Part shown: piece by piece, positions 1 through 7,359 of the stretch
How the letters are laid out: each line of letters begins with the position of its first letter
Numbering within the stretch: position 1 is the first letter of the stretch
DNA from: Candidatus Krumholzibacteriia bacterium
GTDB taxonomy: Bacteria > Krumholzibacteriota > Krumholzibacteriia > LZORAL124-64-63
Direction: 5' to 3'
DNA length: 14,655 nt
NCBI GenBank assembly: GCA_016744275.1
Contig: JADGEP010000044.1
Span: 1 to 14,655 of the forward strand
Position numbers and translations under genes: made by a program
Notes under the pieces: model-generated
Told to the model about the DNA's origin: nothing
The model's input: the letters and a program-made list of their open reading frames with translations, nothing else
Databases searched by the model: none

Positions 1-153
1 AGACTGCCACTCACCCCCATTGGGGCAAAACAGCACCTCGTCGGGCTCACCGTTCGGATAGTCATACAAGACACCGAGCTTGATCAGAAGACAGCCGGCG
101 CTTCCCTCAAGACGGAAACGCGCGATTTGGTGCGGTTTTCCTGGACCGTCCAT
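1..153 (-). CDS. Possible partial ORF overlapping the 3' end of the propeller lipoprotein gene
   Basis: On the minus strand an ATG at 153-151 opens a frame of 51 codons that runs off the left edge of the window. It differs in frame from the lipoprotein gene it overlaps for about 70 bases. The translation includes LIKLGVLYDYPNGEPDEVL and FCPNGGEW, which read like ordinary coding sequence rather than a shadow, and no stop appears before the edge. The Shine-Dalgarno match is weak (GGTGA about 5 bases upstream). I do not recognise the family. It may be a separate downstream gene. Alternatively it may be the true continuation of the lipoprotein after an indel, since the lipoprotein's last ~16 residues look unlike its repeats. 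Without the sequence to the left this cannot be decided. Confidence 0.4.
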   Translation of the reverse strand, partial: MDGPGKPHQIARFRLEGSAGCLLIKLGVLYDYPNGEPDEVLFCPNGGEWQS

Positions 154-1787
154 ATTTCACCGTCATAGCGCAAGGTGTGCCCATGGACACCTACCGCAAA
201 GGCCCGTTGCGCCGAGTTGCCATGAATGCCAAACAGCGATTCGAAACCACCGTGGTCCACTACGTTCCACGAAGTGCCATCAAAATGAAAAGTGGCGCCT
301 CCTTCATAGCCCACGGTAAAAATATCATCCGGGGCCGTTCCCCACACCGCCCGCAAGGGCAGGCGGAATCGATCAGGAAGAACAGTCCAATGGGCACCGT
401 CGTAGTGCAGGACGAATCCGCTTTCAGTCACCGCGTAGACATCGCTGGCCGAGAAGCCCCACACCGACCAAATGGGATGCCCTTCGGTTTCAGGCATCAG
501 GGTCCAGTCCATCCCATCATAGTGCAGGATGCCCCCGTACCAGGTGGTCGCAAAAACATCGGTGCTAGAGCTGCCCCAAACGTCGGTCACGTCGGACGAG
601 GTTCCGGCATCCTGGGCTGACCACGACGACCCATCAAAATGAAGAATGGTGCCATTCCAGCCCACGGCAAATACATCATCAGGCGCTGGTCCCCAAACCG
701 CGTCAAGATAGTTGGTCGTAGGGGACTCCTGCCGAATCCAATCGCCGCCATCGTAGTGCATGATGTGACCACCACTGCCGACCGCAATAACGTCATCGTC
801 TGCAAATCCCCAGACGCCATCGAGGCGAGTGGAGTTTTGCTCGACCAAGGCCTGCCAGGAATCGGCGCTGGTTTGACCCACGTCTCCGTCCGGACTGATG
901 GCCACCAATTCACCCGCCGTCGAGGTGACGATGTCGACCACGATACTATCACCCCAGCCTTGCACGCTGGACCATTGCGTCCCGTCATAGTGCATGGCGT
1001 CCGAACCATAAAACACGTAGATATCGCTGGCCGACCGCCCGGCAATGGCCCGATAGGAGGCGCTTTGGGAAGGAATGGGCACGGTCCAATCCGTGCCGTC
1101 GAAATGATAGATCCGCCCCCAACCTACGAAGTAGAGATCATCCTTGGCCAAGCCCCAGATGTCATTGAACGACGTCTCAAATTCCTGCTCGATCTCCACC
1201 CAACCGGTGCCGTCAAAGCGCGCCAAATACCCCTGGCCACTGGCGCTGACTTCACCGCCGGCATAGACGTTGTCCGGCGCGGTGCCCCAGATTGTCTGCA
1301 GATCGACATGCGAACTGAAGGAGGTGCGGGTCCAACTCTGTCCGTCAAAATGGGAAATGGCGCCCGCGCGACCGGCCACGTAAATGTCGTCCGCCGAGGT
1401 CCCCCAAATGGTGAGGATGTCAAAGGGGATGCCGACCTCAATCTGATGCCAGGAACCCTCGCTTCGGCGCAACACCGTGCCCTCATCGCCAACGACATAG
1501 AGGTTGCCGCTGCCGGTGCCCCAGATGCCATTCAACTTGGCGTCATAACCCGTCGGCTCGACGATCCAACTGGCGCCGGTGAATCGGGCAACCTGGCCCG
1601 CGCCGTCGCATACCCAGACATCGCCGTCAGGACTGGCCCAGGCATCGGTGGGGTTCAAATCCGGAGTCCGGCTCCAGGTCCAATCTTCGGCAACGGGTTT
1701 GGGTACGATCGGATCGTCGCTACCGCAGGAACTCAGGATCAATCCGACGACTAACAGAATGGCGAATGAGAGCATTGTTTTGGGCAT
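84..1787 (-). CDS. Secreted lipoprotein built of about 13 propeller-like WG...DG repeats
   Basis: The 567-residue protein begins with a lipoprotein signal peptide: a hydrophobic stretch at residues 5-18 and lipobox LSSC at 18-21, so Cys21 should be lipidated and the protein anchored in the envelope. The rest is about 13 copies of a ~43-residue unit of the form (V/I)WG-x3-DD(V/I)(Y/F)AVG...G.I.H(F/Y)DG..W. Clear copies include VWGPAPDDVFAVGWNG and VWGTAPDDIFTVGYEG; the sixth, seventh and last copies are degenerate. Each unit probably forms one beta-propeller blade, and 13 blades would suit two six- or seven-bladed propellers. No catalytic motif is visible, so a binding or scaffolding role on the cell surface is an inference. 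The ATG at 1787 has AGGA 7 bases upstream. The last residues (about 552-567) leave the repeat pattern and overlap another open frame, so the true C-terminus is uncertain. Confidence 0.85.
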   Translation of the reverse strand: MPKTMLSFAILLVVGLILSSCGSDDPIVPKPVAEDWTWSRTPDLNPTDAWASPDGDVWVCDGAGQVARFTGASWIVEPTGYDAKLNGIWGTGSGNLYVVGDEGTVLRRSEGSWHQIEVGIPFDILTIWGTSADDIYVAGRAGAISHFDGQSWTRTSFSSHVDLQTIWGTAPDNVYAGGEVSASGQGYLARFDGTGWVEIEQEFETSFNDIWGLAKDDLYFVGWGRIYHFDGTDWTVPIPSQSASYRAIAGRSASDIYVFYGSDAMHYDGTQWSSVQGWGDSIVVDIVTSTAGELVAISPDGDVGQTSADSWQALVEQNSTRLDGVWGFADDDVIAVGSGGHIMHYDGGDWIRQESPTTNYLDAVWGPAPDDVFAVGWNGTILHFDGSSWSAQDAGTSSDVTDVWGSSSTDVFATTWYGGILHYDGMDWTLMPETEGHPIWSVWGFSASDVYAVTESGFVLHYDGAHWTVLPDRFRLPLRAVWGTAPDDIFTVGYEGGATFHFDGTSWNVVDHGGFESLFGIHGNSAQRAFAVGVHGHTLRYDGEIWTVQENRTKSRVSVLREAPAVF

Positions 1788-1846
1788 GCATATTTCCTAA
1801 TAAAGCTGGTCCACAAGGTGCGCTTCTTAAAGGACAAGGGAGATTC

Positions 1847-1876
1847 AGTATATGGGGAAGCCGTGTGTCAATACAA
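1847..1876 (-). promoter_or_regulatory. Candidate promoter of the propeller lipoprotein gene
   Basis: Reading the minus strand, TTGTAT (1876-1871) is followed after 18 bases by TATACT (1852-1847), a 5/6 match to the -10 consensus. It lies about 60 bases upstream of the lipoprotein start at 1787. The -35 matches only 3/6, and a perfect TTGACA overlapping it is too close (13 bases) to the -10, so the assignment is tentative. Confidence 0.35.
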
Positions 1877-1957
1877 ACGGATCTTGGCGGTGTTTTTCCG
1901 GCATCACCCAATGCAATTTTATCGGCTGCAAGCGTTTGCGAACTAGCCACTTAAATC

Positions 1958-2428
1958 CTAGTCATCAATGTAAGTACTTGTTACTCGACCGTCGTAACAT
2001 ACAACATGGAGCGAATATTCAAACACGAAGGGCGCGCCTTCGCGAAACCCCAAATACCCAAGCCGATATCCGACGTGACTCCATCGCCCTTCGGCATTCT
2101 CACCAAACCGCGTCAAAGCTGTCGCATCGTCCAGCCCCATTGAGCTATTGCGATCGTGCATTTCTGCAACCGTTACTCCCCAATCGGGATCACCAAGCAA
2201 CTCAACAATTTCTTCTTGTAGTTTCCCGTCTAACACGTGATGAACAAAAAGATCTTCAGACATGTAGCCACGTGTTTCTGCATCCGCCTCGGCCCACGCA
2301 ACAGCCGAGAAGGGAAGAGGATCATACCCGGGATGCAACCACATGCCATAGGCAACGAATAGACCAACGACTACGACTATGAGCACCGAGATAATTGTTG
2401 CAGTTGCTACCCCAATTCTACGTAGCAA
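1958..2428 (-). CDS. Membrane-anchored protein resembling the SmpA/OmlA (BamE-like) fold
   Basis: This 156-residue protein has one N-terminal membrane segment (about residues 8-28) with no lipobox cysteine, so it is probably anchored by an uncleaved signal. The rest has the layout of small SmpA/OmlA-like envelope proteins: EEIVELLGDPDWG (72-84), YRLGYLGF (121-128), then FVFEYSLHVVCYDGRVTSTYID (about 134-155) as the closing strands. That resemblance is by pattern and I cannot name a function. The start is a TTG at 2428, chosen because AGGAG lies 6 bases upstream and no in-frame ATG gives a better signal. The gene follows the GT-C gene after about 70 bases on the same strand, so co-transcription is likely. 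It is AT-richer than the flanks, like its upstream neighbours. Confidence 0.7.
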   Translation of the reverse strand: MLRRIGVATATIISVLIVVVVGLFVAYGMWLHPGYDPLPFSAVAWAEADAETRGYMSEDLFVHHVLDGKLQEEIVELLGDPDWGVTVAEMHDRNSSMGLDDATALTRFGENAEGRWSHVGYRLGYLGFREGAPFVFEYSLHVVCYDGRVTSTYIDD

Positions 2429-2500
2429 TTGCCGCTCCTCGCTCCATCAAGATAGCATTGGCTTCCGCTACAAGTGCTTGTTGAAAATCCTGCTGCACAC

Positions 2501-3889
2501 TCAAAATGTACCAAATGACACTTTTCCAATGCTATCAACCTTTAAAACTACAGCTCCACGATCACCCGGAAGAACGGCAGGTTGGAAACTGACCGTGAAT
2601 TCATTTCCTATAACAGTTCGCACGCCCAAGTCATCTCCGACCGCTGCCTTTAGCAATTCAGTTGTCACGCCCGATTGTGGGCCAGGGTCCAGAAAGACGA
2701 CCCTACGAGACGGCGGCGGCCCCGAACTTCGCAATGCATTGAACATGCGGTGAGAAATTTTCTCTTTCGCAACGAGCCTGTGAATGGGAACCCCGCTGGG
2801 CCAGCGAGCGTCGAGCCGATACGCTGTTGATGTCTGTGAATAGAACGAAAGTAAAAGCACCAACGGAAAGGCACGCGAGAGGCTAATATTTGACAAAATT
2901 GTAGCCCCAAAGAGGGCAATAGACAGCGCCAACGCAGGAACACTGGAATAGAGGTACCGTGGCACTGCATGATCTCCAACCAATGTTGCCGGGAGCAATG
3001 GCAGTACGCAAAACGCCAGCAGAACCACAATCTTGCGATTGCCACGCGTGTACGCACTTGCAGCAGAAACGCCCCATATCGCCCAGAAGATTGCACCCAT
3101 TAGCACTACAGGAATTGAGCCAAGCTCTAGCCCACGCATAAACTGCGGCGGTGAAACAAGCCAGAACCCGTACACCATGAAATTGCGTGGAATATCCACA
3201 AGTGAAAGCGGGTAGTCTCCTGACCCCGCGAGATCTACGCCAACTAGCCTAACTGCGACACCGGTTATCCCAACGAGGCTACACACTACCGCCGCAATAT
3301 TCACCTTCGGCATGCCATGCCCGAATGCTACGTACGCCCAAACCAATGGTAAAAAATAGCCGGACTCTTTGCTGAAAACTGACAGTGTGATCAGAACGAA
3401 AGAGAGTGCAAACTTCCGCCGACTGGAACCAAAAAGAAGCGCTACCGCCCAAAGACCAAACAGAGTTCCAAATTGTTCCGTGATTCCCGTACCCCAGAAA
3501 AGGCTCTCAAATGCGACTGGGCTGGCAGCAAACAATGCTCCCGACATAGCCTGAGACGCGCGCCCCAGTTCCAGTTCACGAGCGAGCCTCACCACCAGCA
3601 CCGCACAAACAATATGGACAACGAGTCTGGAAATTCCGTAGGGAGCCTGGTTCAGCCCGCAAAGCCCATACATCAATGGCCAATAGATATCGTAGACGAC
3701 AAAACGAACAAGCGTACTGTCTCTTTGAACCACACCCGCTGCATTTGCCAAAAACACCCAGTCATCGTGAAACCACCACGAATTCACAACTCGATAATTG
3801 CCGACTACGGTCACGACAACCGACGGCAAAAATACACCCCATGAAGAGCCCCTGGCGACGGCCCTTATTCTTTGAATCAATTTCTCCAA
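2501..3889 (-). CDS. Polytopic membrane protein, probable GT-C-type glycosyltransferase
   Basis: The predicted 462-residue protein is mostly hydrophobic, with about ten membrane segments spread through residues 15-365 and a soluble C-terminal tail of about 100 residues. Right after the first membrane segment it has WWFHDDWVFLANA (residues 38-50). An acidic DD motif in the first extracytoplasmic loop is the hallmark position of GT-C glycosyltransferases, which use polyprenyl-phosphate sugars on the outer face of the cytoplasmic membrane. The exact family, sugar and acceptor cannot be read from the sequence. The start is TTG at 3889 with GAGG about 11 bases upstream; a second TTG four codons later is possible. 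It lies between another GT-C protein upstream and a small envelope protein downstream, all on the minus strand, which suggests surface-glycan assembly. Base composition is lower in G+C than the flanking genes. Confidence 0.7.
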   Translation of the reverse strand: MEKLIQRIRAVARGSSWGVFLPSVVVTVVGNYRVVNSWWFHDDWVFLANAAGVVQRDSTLVRFVVYDIYWPLMYGLCGLNQAPYGISRLVVHIVCAVLVVRLARELELGRASQAMSGALFAASPVAFESLFWGTGITEQFGTLFGLWAVALLFGSSRRKFALSFVLITLSVFSKESGYFLPLVWAYVAFGHGMPKVNIAAVVCSLVGITGVAVRLVGVDLAGSGDYPLSLVDIPRNFMVYGFWLVSPPQFMRGLELGSIPVVLMGAIFWAIWGVSAASAYTRGNRKIVVLLAFCVLPLLPATLVGDHAVPRYLYSSVPALALSIALFGATILSNISLSRAFPLVLLLSFYSQTSTAYRLDARWPSGVPIHRLVAKEKISHRMFNALRSSGPPPSRRVVFLDPGPQSGVTTELLKAAVGDDLGVRTVIGNEFTVSFQPAVLPGDRGAVVLKVDSIGKVSFGTF

Positions 3890-4035
3890 AACCTGGCACC
3901 TCAGTTGTGGCCACCTTGGAACTATCTCTCTGAAATGATTTATCTAACGTTTGCAAGCTTTAAGGTTTGACTGACATGTTTTGCACGCCTCGCTCAAAGC
4001 GTGTCAGATACGATTGCCAACAGATCTCCCCTCCA

Positions 4036-5472
4036 CTACCTCACCCCATTCGCACGGCTTCCATTTATCAGTCGAAAAACAATCGTGGTTTGATCACTTG
4101 GAGAAAATGCAAACAATTGAATTGGCTCCACTCGGCTTTTCAATTCTGAATCGACATCCCGACTCAATAGCGGTTGCAACTGAGGCACAAATGCTCGCGC
4201 GACATGAGCGTTAACAACGAGATAGTCAACTTTCTGCGCCTCAAGATCATCCAAAAGTTGATAAATATCTGTGGCAGGTAGGTATTTCACAAACTTGCAC
4301 CCAGCCCAGAAGCTCACGAATGGCTTGTAGGCCGCAATTTTTGTTTCCTCAGAAACTCGACTACGTAGCCAGATACCTGCATCATACATCCCGACATAGC
4401 CTTCGGGATCTATCGAAAGGTTCTTAGTATCATCCACTGATGCCAGAAACAGGCCCGAGACAACAGCAACCACAACGATGTATTTCGTAACTTTACGAGA
4501 TCCCAATTTGTCAATATTTACAACGAATGCCGCCCCGTGCCCGGCCGCTAGCAGTATAAAAGGCCAATAGGGCAACCAATATCGGCCGGACATGACAAAG
4601 TCAAACAGTGGCAAAGGCAACAATCCCATAAATGCCAAGTACTGAATGCGAGGCCGAAAACACAATCCAATCAATGCCAAGATGACCACGGGAATACCAA
4701 TTTGCTCCGGCAGGAGAAAAACCAGCGCTTTCAAATTACTAGCCATAAGTGTCAAGAATTCAAAGCCTGGGTGACGAGACCAGGAACCATCCAGGAACCC
4801 CAACTTGCCAGTAAACGCCCATTCTCCTGTATGATTGCGGATAAACAACAGATAGGGCACTAAGCAAACGAGCGTGCCGATAAAAACTGTCCAAGCGGGT
4901 CTCCGCACTCTCCATGCAAATACGCCGATGACTCCCGCAGCCACCAGCAGAGCTTCGGGACGGACCAAATAGGCGTAGCCCAAAGTCAACCCAATCAAAA
5001 AGTTTCTCTGCGGAAAAAACAAGAACGCAGCGAGCAACGCGCAACTATAGCTGAGGTCCGACAAGTCTCCCGTCGACGCCAGAAGCGCCGCTGGGTGAAA
5101 TACCACAATCGACGCCCCCACAACACCGTACCACCGCCCAAGATATCTTTGAAGAAACACAAAAGTCAGAAGAGACCACAGAATTCCCAGAGCAATGTTC
5201 ACGCCCTGTGCTGCACGGAATACCTGAAGGCCATCACCCGCATCCATGAAGAACAGCGGGAAAGAAGCCAAGATGGGCCAACCGGGCGGAAACGAACTGA
5301 ACAATAATTTATGATGGAGAACCAATGCACGACTTTGCTCCAGATAGAAGACACCATCGACACTGGGGAAAATGTCTAGTCTCGCGAAGTGGATTCTAAC
5401 GGCCAAGCCCAATGTCATCAGTATCAGCAATACGAGATAGGGAGCCCGGGACCAATCATTGAAACTTCGCAT
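4036..5472 (-). CDS. GT39/ArnT-like membrane glycosyltransferase
   Basis: This 478-residue polytopic protein has the order expected of the PMT/ArnT (GT39) family. An N-terminal membrane helix (11-27) leads into LDIFPSVDGVFYLEQSRAL (32-50) with the acidic DG loop. FPPGWP follows at 61-66, and YLVRPEALL at 168-176 is the conserved R-P-E segment. Further membrane helices run to about residue 360 and a soluble domain follows. Such enzymes move a sugar from a polyprenyl-phosphate carrier to lipid or protein at the periplasmic face of the inner membrane; the substrate here is unknown. I chose ATG 5472 because it places a short charged stretch before the first helix. A GTG at 5538 would add 22 residues, and neither start has a strong ribosome-binding site. 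It is the first gene of the minus-strand glycosyltransferase block and is divergent from the amidohydrolase. Confidence 0.8.
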   Translation of the reverse strand: MRSFNDWSRAPYLVLLILMTLGLAVRIHFARLDIFPSVDGVFYLEQSRALVLHHKLLFSSFPPGWPILASFPLFFMDAGDGLQVFRAAQGVNIALGILWSLLTFVFLQRYLGRWYGVVGASIVVFHPAALLASTGDLSDLSYSCALLAAFLFFPQRNFLIGLTLGYAYLVRPEALLVAAGVIGVFAWRVRRPAWTVFIGTLVCLVPYLLFIRNHTGEWAFTGKLGFLDGSWSRHPGFEFLTLMASNLKALVFLLPEQIGIPVVILALIGLCFRPRIQYLAFMGLLPLPLFDFVMSGRYWLPYWPFILLAAGHGAAFVVNIDKLGSRKVTKYIVVVAVVSGLFLASVDDTKNLSIDPEGYVGMYDAGIWLRSRVSEETKIAAYKPFVSFWAGCKFVKYLPATDIYQLLDDLEAQKVDYLVVNAHVARAFVPQLQPLLSRDVDSELKSRVEPIQLFAFSPSDQTTIVFRLINGSRANGVR

Positions 5473-5730
5473 TGCGCAATCTACCAATTCGATTCGAAGT
5501 CGATACAAGTTTAAGCAACAATCTTCTCTTTTCCACACTCGTTCGAACTCATATAGCCAAAGCCCAGATGAAGCCTCTTAGGATTGTACCACGACCGACC
5601 CGCCAACCGAAGTTCCCGGTTAAACCGGCATTTGGAGGTACTCATTTCAGCACCCCAAGGCTACTATAGAGTCGCCTTTTCGATATGTCAGATTCCGGCA
5701 GGCAAGCACAACCCCTCGGGAGAAACCGTC

Positions 5731-6549
5731 ATGAAGATAGCCCTCGTACAGCAGCACGCATCTGAGGATCAAGAGAGCAACCTGTCCCGCGGGATTGCCG
5801 CTGTCCGAGCAGCCGCCGCCAATGGCGCCCAGGTCATCGCTTTTGCGGAGTTGGCATTCAGCCGGTTTTATCCGCAGGTACCAGCCACCCTCGACAGCCT
5901 GTCCCATGCGGAGCCGATTCCGGGTCCAACTACGGACGAGTTCTGTTCCCTGGCTGCTGAATTGGGTGTGATCATTGTCCTGAATGTTTTTGAGCGAGGC
6001 AAGGACAACCAGACCTATGATTCTTCGCCTGTCATCGATGCTGACGGAACAATATTGGGCATCACGCGGATGATCCACATCACCGAATACGAGTATTTCC
6101 ACGAGCAGGGCTACTACGCCCCCGGTGATACCGGAGCGCCCGTTTATGAGACCAAATTCGGCAATATCGGTGTGGCCATCTGCTACGACCGCCACTATCC
6201 CGAATACATGCGGGCCTTGGCGGTCAAGGGTGCCGACATCGTCTTCATTCCGCAGGCGGGCTCGGTGGGCGAATGGCCCGAGGGGCTTTACGAGGCCGAG
6301 ATGCGGGTGCACGCCTTCCACAACGGCTATTTCACGGCTCTTTGCAACCGGGTGGGGCAAGAAGAGAATCTCGATTTTGCGGGCGAGTCGTTCGTCTGCG
6401 CGCCCAACGGCGAGGTGTTGGCTCGCGCTGGTACCGGCACCGATGAGATCCTGTACTGCGACGTCGACCTGGCCGAAGTGGCCAAGTCCAACGCCCGCAC
6501 ACTATTCATGCGGGACCGGCGGCCCGAGTTGTACCAGGATTGGATCTAG
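5731..6549 (+). CDS. Nitrilase-superfamily carbon-nitrogen hydrolase with a non-canonical active site
   Basis: The 272-residue protein has the length and fold signature of the N-carbamoylputrescine amidase/beta-ureidopropionase branch of the nitrilase superfamily, cytoplasmic enzymes that hydrolyse amide or carbamoyl C-N bonds. The catalytic Glu is E40 (AFAELAFSRF) and the nucleophile is C151 (GVAICYDRHYPE). The segment normally reading YRK-x-H-I-P is TRMIHIT here, so the general-acid/base Lys position is Met114. The following FHEQGYYAPGD (123-133) is well conserved. The substrate is therefore uncertain. ATG 5731 is preferred because GGGAGA lies 7 bases upstream and the protein starts directly with the usual first strand (KIALVQQ). 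An in-frame upstream start at 5584 would add 49 residues that fit no part of the family. Its stop overlaps that of the convergent methyltransferase gene. Confidence 0.88.
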   Translation: MKIALVQQHASEDQESNLSRGIAAVRAAAANGAQVIAFAELAFSRFYPQVPATLDSLSHAEPIPGPTTDEFCSLAAELGVIIVLNVFERGKDNQTYDSSPVIDADGTILGITRMIHITEYEYFHEQGYYAPGDTGAPVYETKFGNIGVAICYDRHYPEYMRALAVKGADIVFIPQAGSVGEWPEGLYEAEMRVHAFHNGYFTALCNRVGQEENLDFAGESFVCAPNGEVLARAGTGTDEILYCDVDLAEVAKSNARTLFMRDRRPELYQDWI

Positions 6550-7346
6550 CTGCGCCGCCGCGCCAGGACGCACAGCGCGTTGCCCAGCTTGCCGCGGTCC
6601 AGCAACCACTGTTTGGCTGCGGCCGTCAGCCGGGCGGGGCCCGTTTCCATGCCGGTGCCGCTGACAGTGTGCATCGTGACGATTTCGAAGCAGGAACGCT
6701 CCAGCAATTTCTGCAGCCCCCGCGGTGAGAACAGATTGATGTGCTGGTCCGGGTCCATCATATCCCAGGCCGCCCCTTGCGTGCGGAAACGCAGGCTGGA
6801 TGTATTGGGCGTCTGCAAGAGCAACAACCCGCCGGGCTTCAGCAGGCTGCAACAATTGCCCATCATCAGGGCCGGATCCAGCACGTGTTCCAGCACATCC
6901 AAGGCCATGACCGCATCGTAATCGGCAGCGCCGTTGGTGTGGTCCAAAACGTTCGCAACAGTGACGCCGGCCGTGGGATTGGCCTGTCGAGCAATTTCCG
7001 CCAATTCCGGTGACAGCTCCAAAGCATCTGCATGCCACCCCCGCTTGATGGCCGCCTGCAACAGCACGCCCGAACCACAGCCGATTTCCATCAGCCGCCA
7101 GTTCTGCACCGTGCGCTTCATGTGTTTTTCAATCCGGATCAAATGCCGCAAGAAGTAGTCGTGGCGAGCCACTTCCAGTGCCTGCTGTTCGGCTGCCGCG
7201 GCGTCGCCTTCAAAAACGGCATTCATTTGCTGCGCTGGATAGGGATCCAGGTACAAGCCGCCGCATGCGGGGCAAGCGCTGTAGTCGCCCGCCCCCACCT
7301 TCAAGGTGGGAGCGACAGACTCCTCTTGGCACATGGGGCATCGCAA
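6546..7346 (-). CDS. Class I SAM-dependent methyltransferase with N-terminal zinc ribbon
   Basis: From a TTG at 7346 the protein has 266 residues. It opens with two CxxC pairs (CPMC at 3-6, CPAC at 25-28), a probable zinc ribbon. The Rossmann methyltransferase core follows: motif I LMEIGCGSG (85-93), the DALELSPE acidic loop, ALDVLEHVLDP, then LLKPGGLLLLQTPN and a C-terminal segment containing DPDQHINLFSPRGL. This is the Methyltransf_23-like type seen with O-, C- or sugar-methylation; the substrate is unknown. I chose the TTG because GAGGTG sits 9 bases upstream and the zinc ribbon begins at once. A GTG at 7358, one base after the preceding stop, is possible. The frame stays open further upstream to 7649, but that stretch is antisense-like, cysteine- and arginine-rich shadow inside the lipoprotein gene. 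It is probably translated from the same transcript as that lipoprotein. Confidence 0.85.
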   Translation of the reverse strand: MRCPMCQEESVAPTLKVGAGDYSACPACGGLYLDPYPAQQMNAVFEGDAAAAEQQALEVARHDYFLRHLIRIEKHMKRTVQNWRLMEIGCGSGVLLQAAIKRGWHADALELSPELAEIARQANPTAGVTVANVLDHTNGAADYDAVMALDVLEHVLDPALMMGNCCSLLKPGGLLLLQTPNTSSLRFRTQGAAWDMMDPDQHINLFSPRGLQKLLERSCFEIVTMHTVSGTGMETGPARLTAAAKQWLLDRGKLGNALCVLARRRS

Positions 7347-7359
7347 AACGCTGGCCACC

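Noticed and set aside
639..1754. A 371-codon open frame on the plus strand across the propeller gene
   Set aside because: It is the complement of a GC-rich repeat gene. Its translation is rich in Ala, Gly, Arg and Pro with no recognisable motif, while the minus strand gives clear repeats and a lipobox.
1720..1950. A 76-codon minus-strand frame across the lipoprotein start
   Set aside because: It overlaps the lipoprotein signal peptide out of frame and includes the likely promoter; no ribosome-binding site or motif was seen.
2418..2505. A 28-codon minus-strand frame from TTG between the GT-C gene and the SmpA-like gene (LSVQQDFQQALVAEANAILM...)
   Set aside because: The residues look coding-like, but there is no ribosome-binding site, it overlaps the stop and start of its neighbours, and it is too short to judge. 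It could be a leader peptide but the evidence is insufficient.
3971..4007. Inverted repeats CTGACA/TGTCAG and GCACGC/GCGTGT downstream of the GT39 gene
   Set aside because: The two pairings exclude each other, loops are long and no T-run follows on the minus strand, so I did not call a terminator.
5584..5730. N-terminal extension of the amidohydrolase by 49 residues
   Set aside because: The family begins at the KIALVQQ strand, and GGGAGA is placed correctly for ATG 5731.
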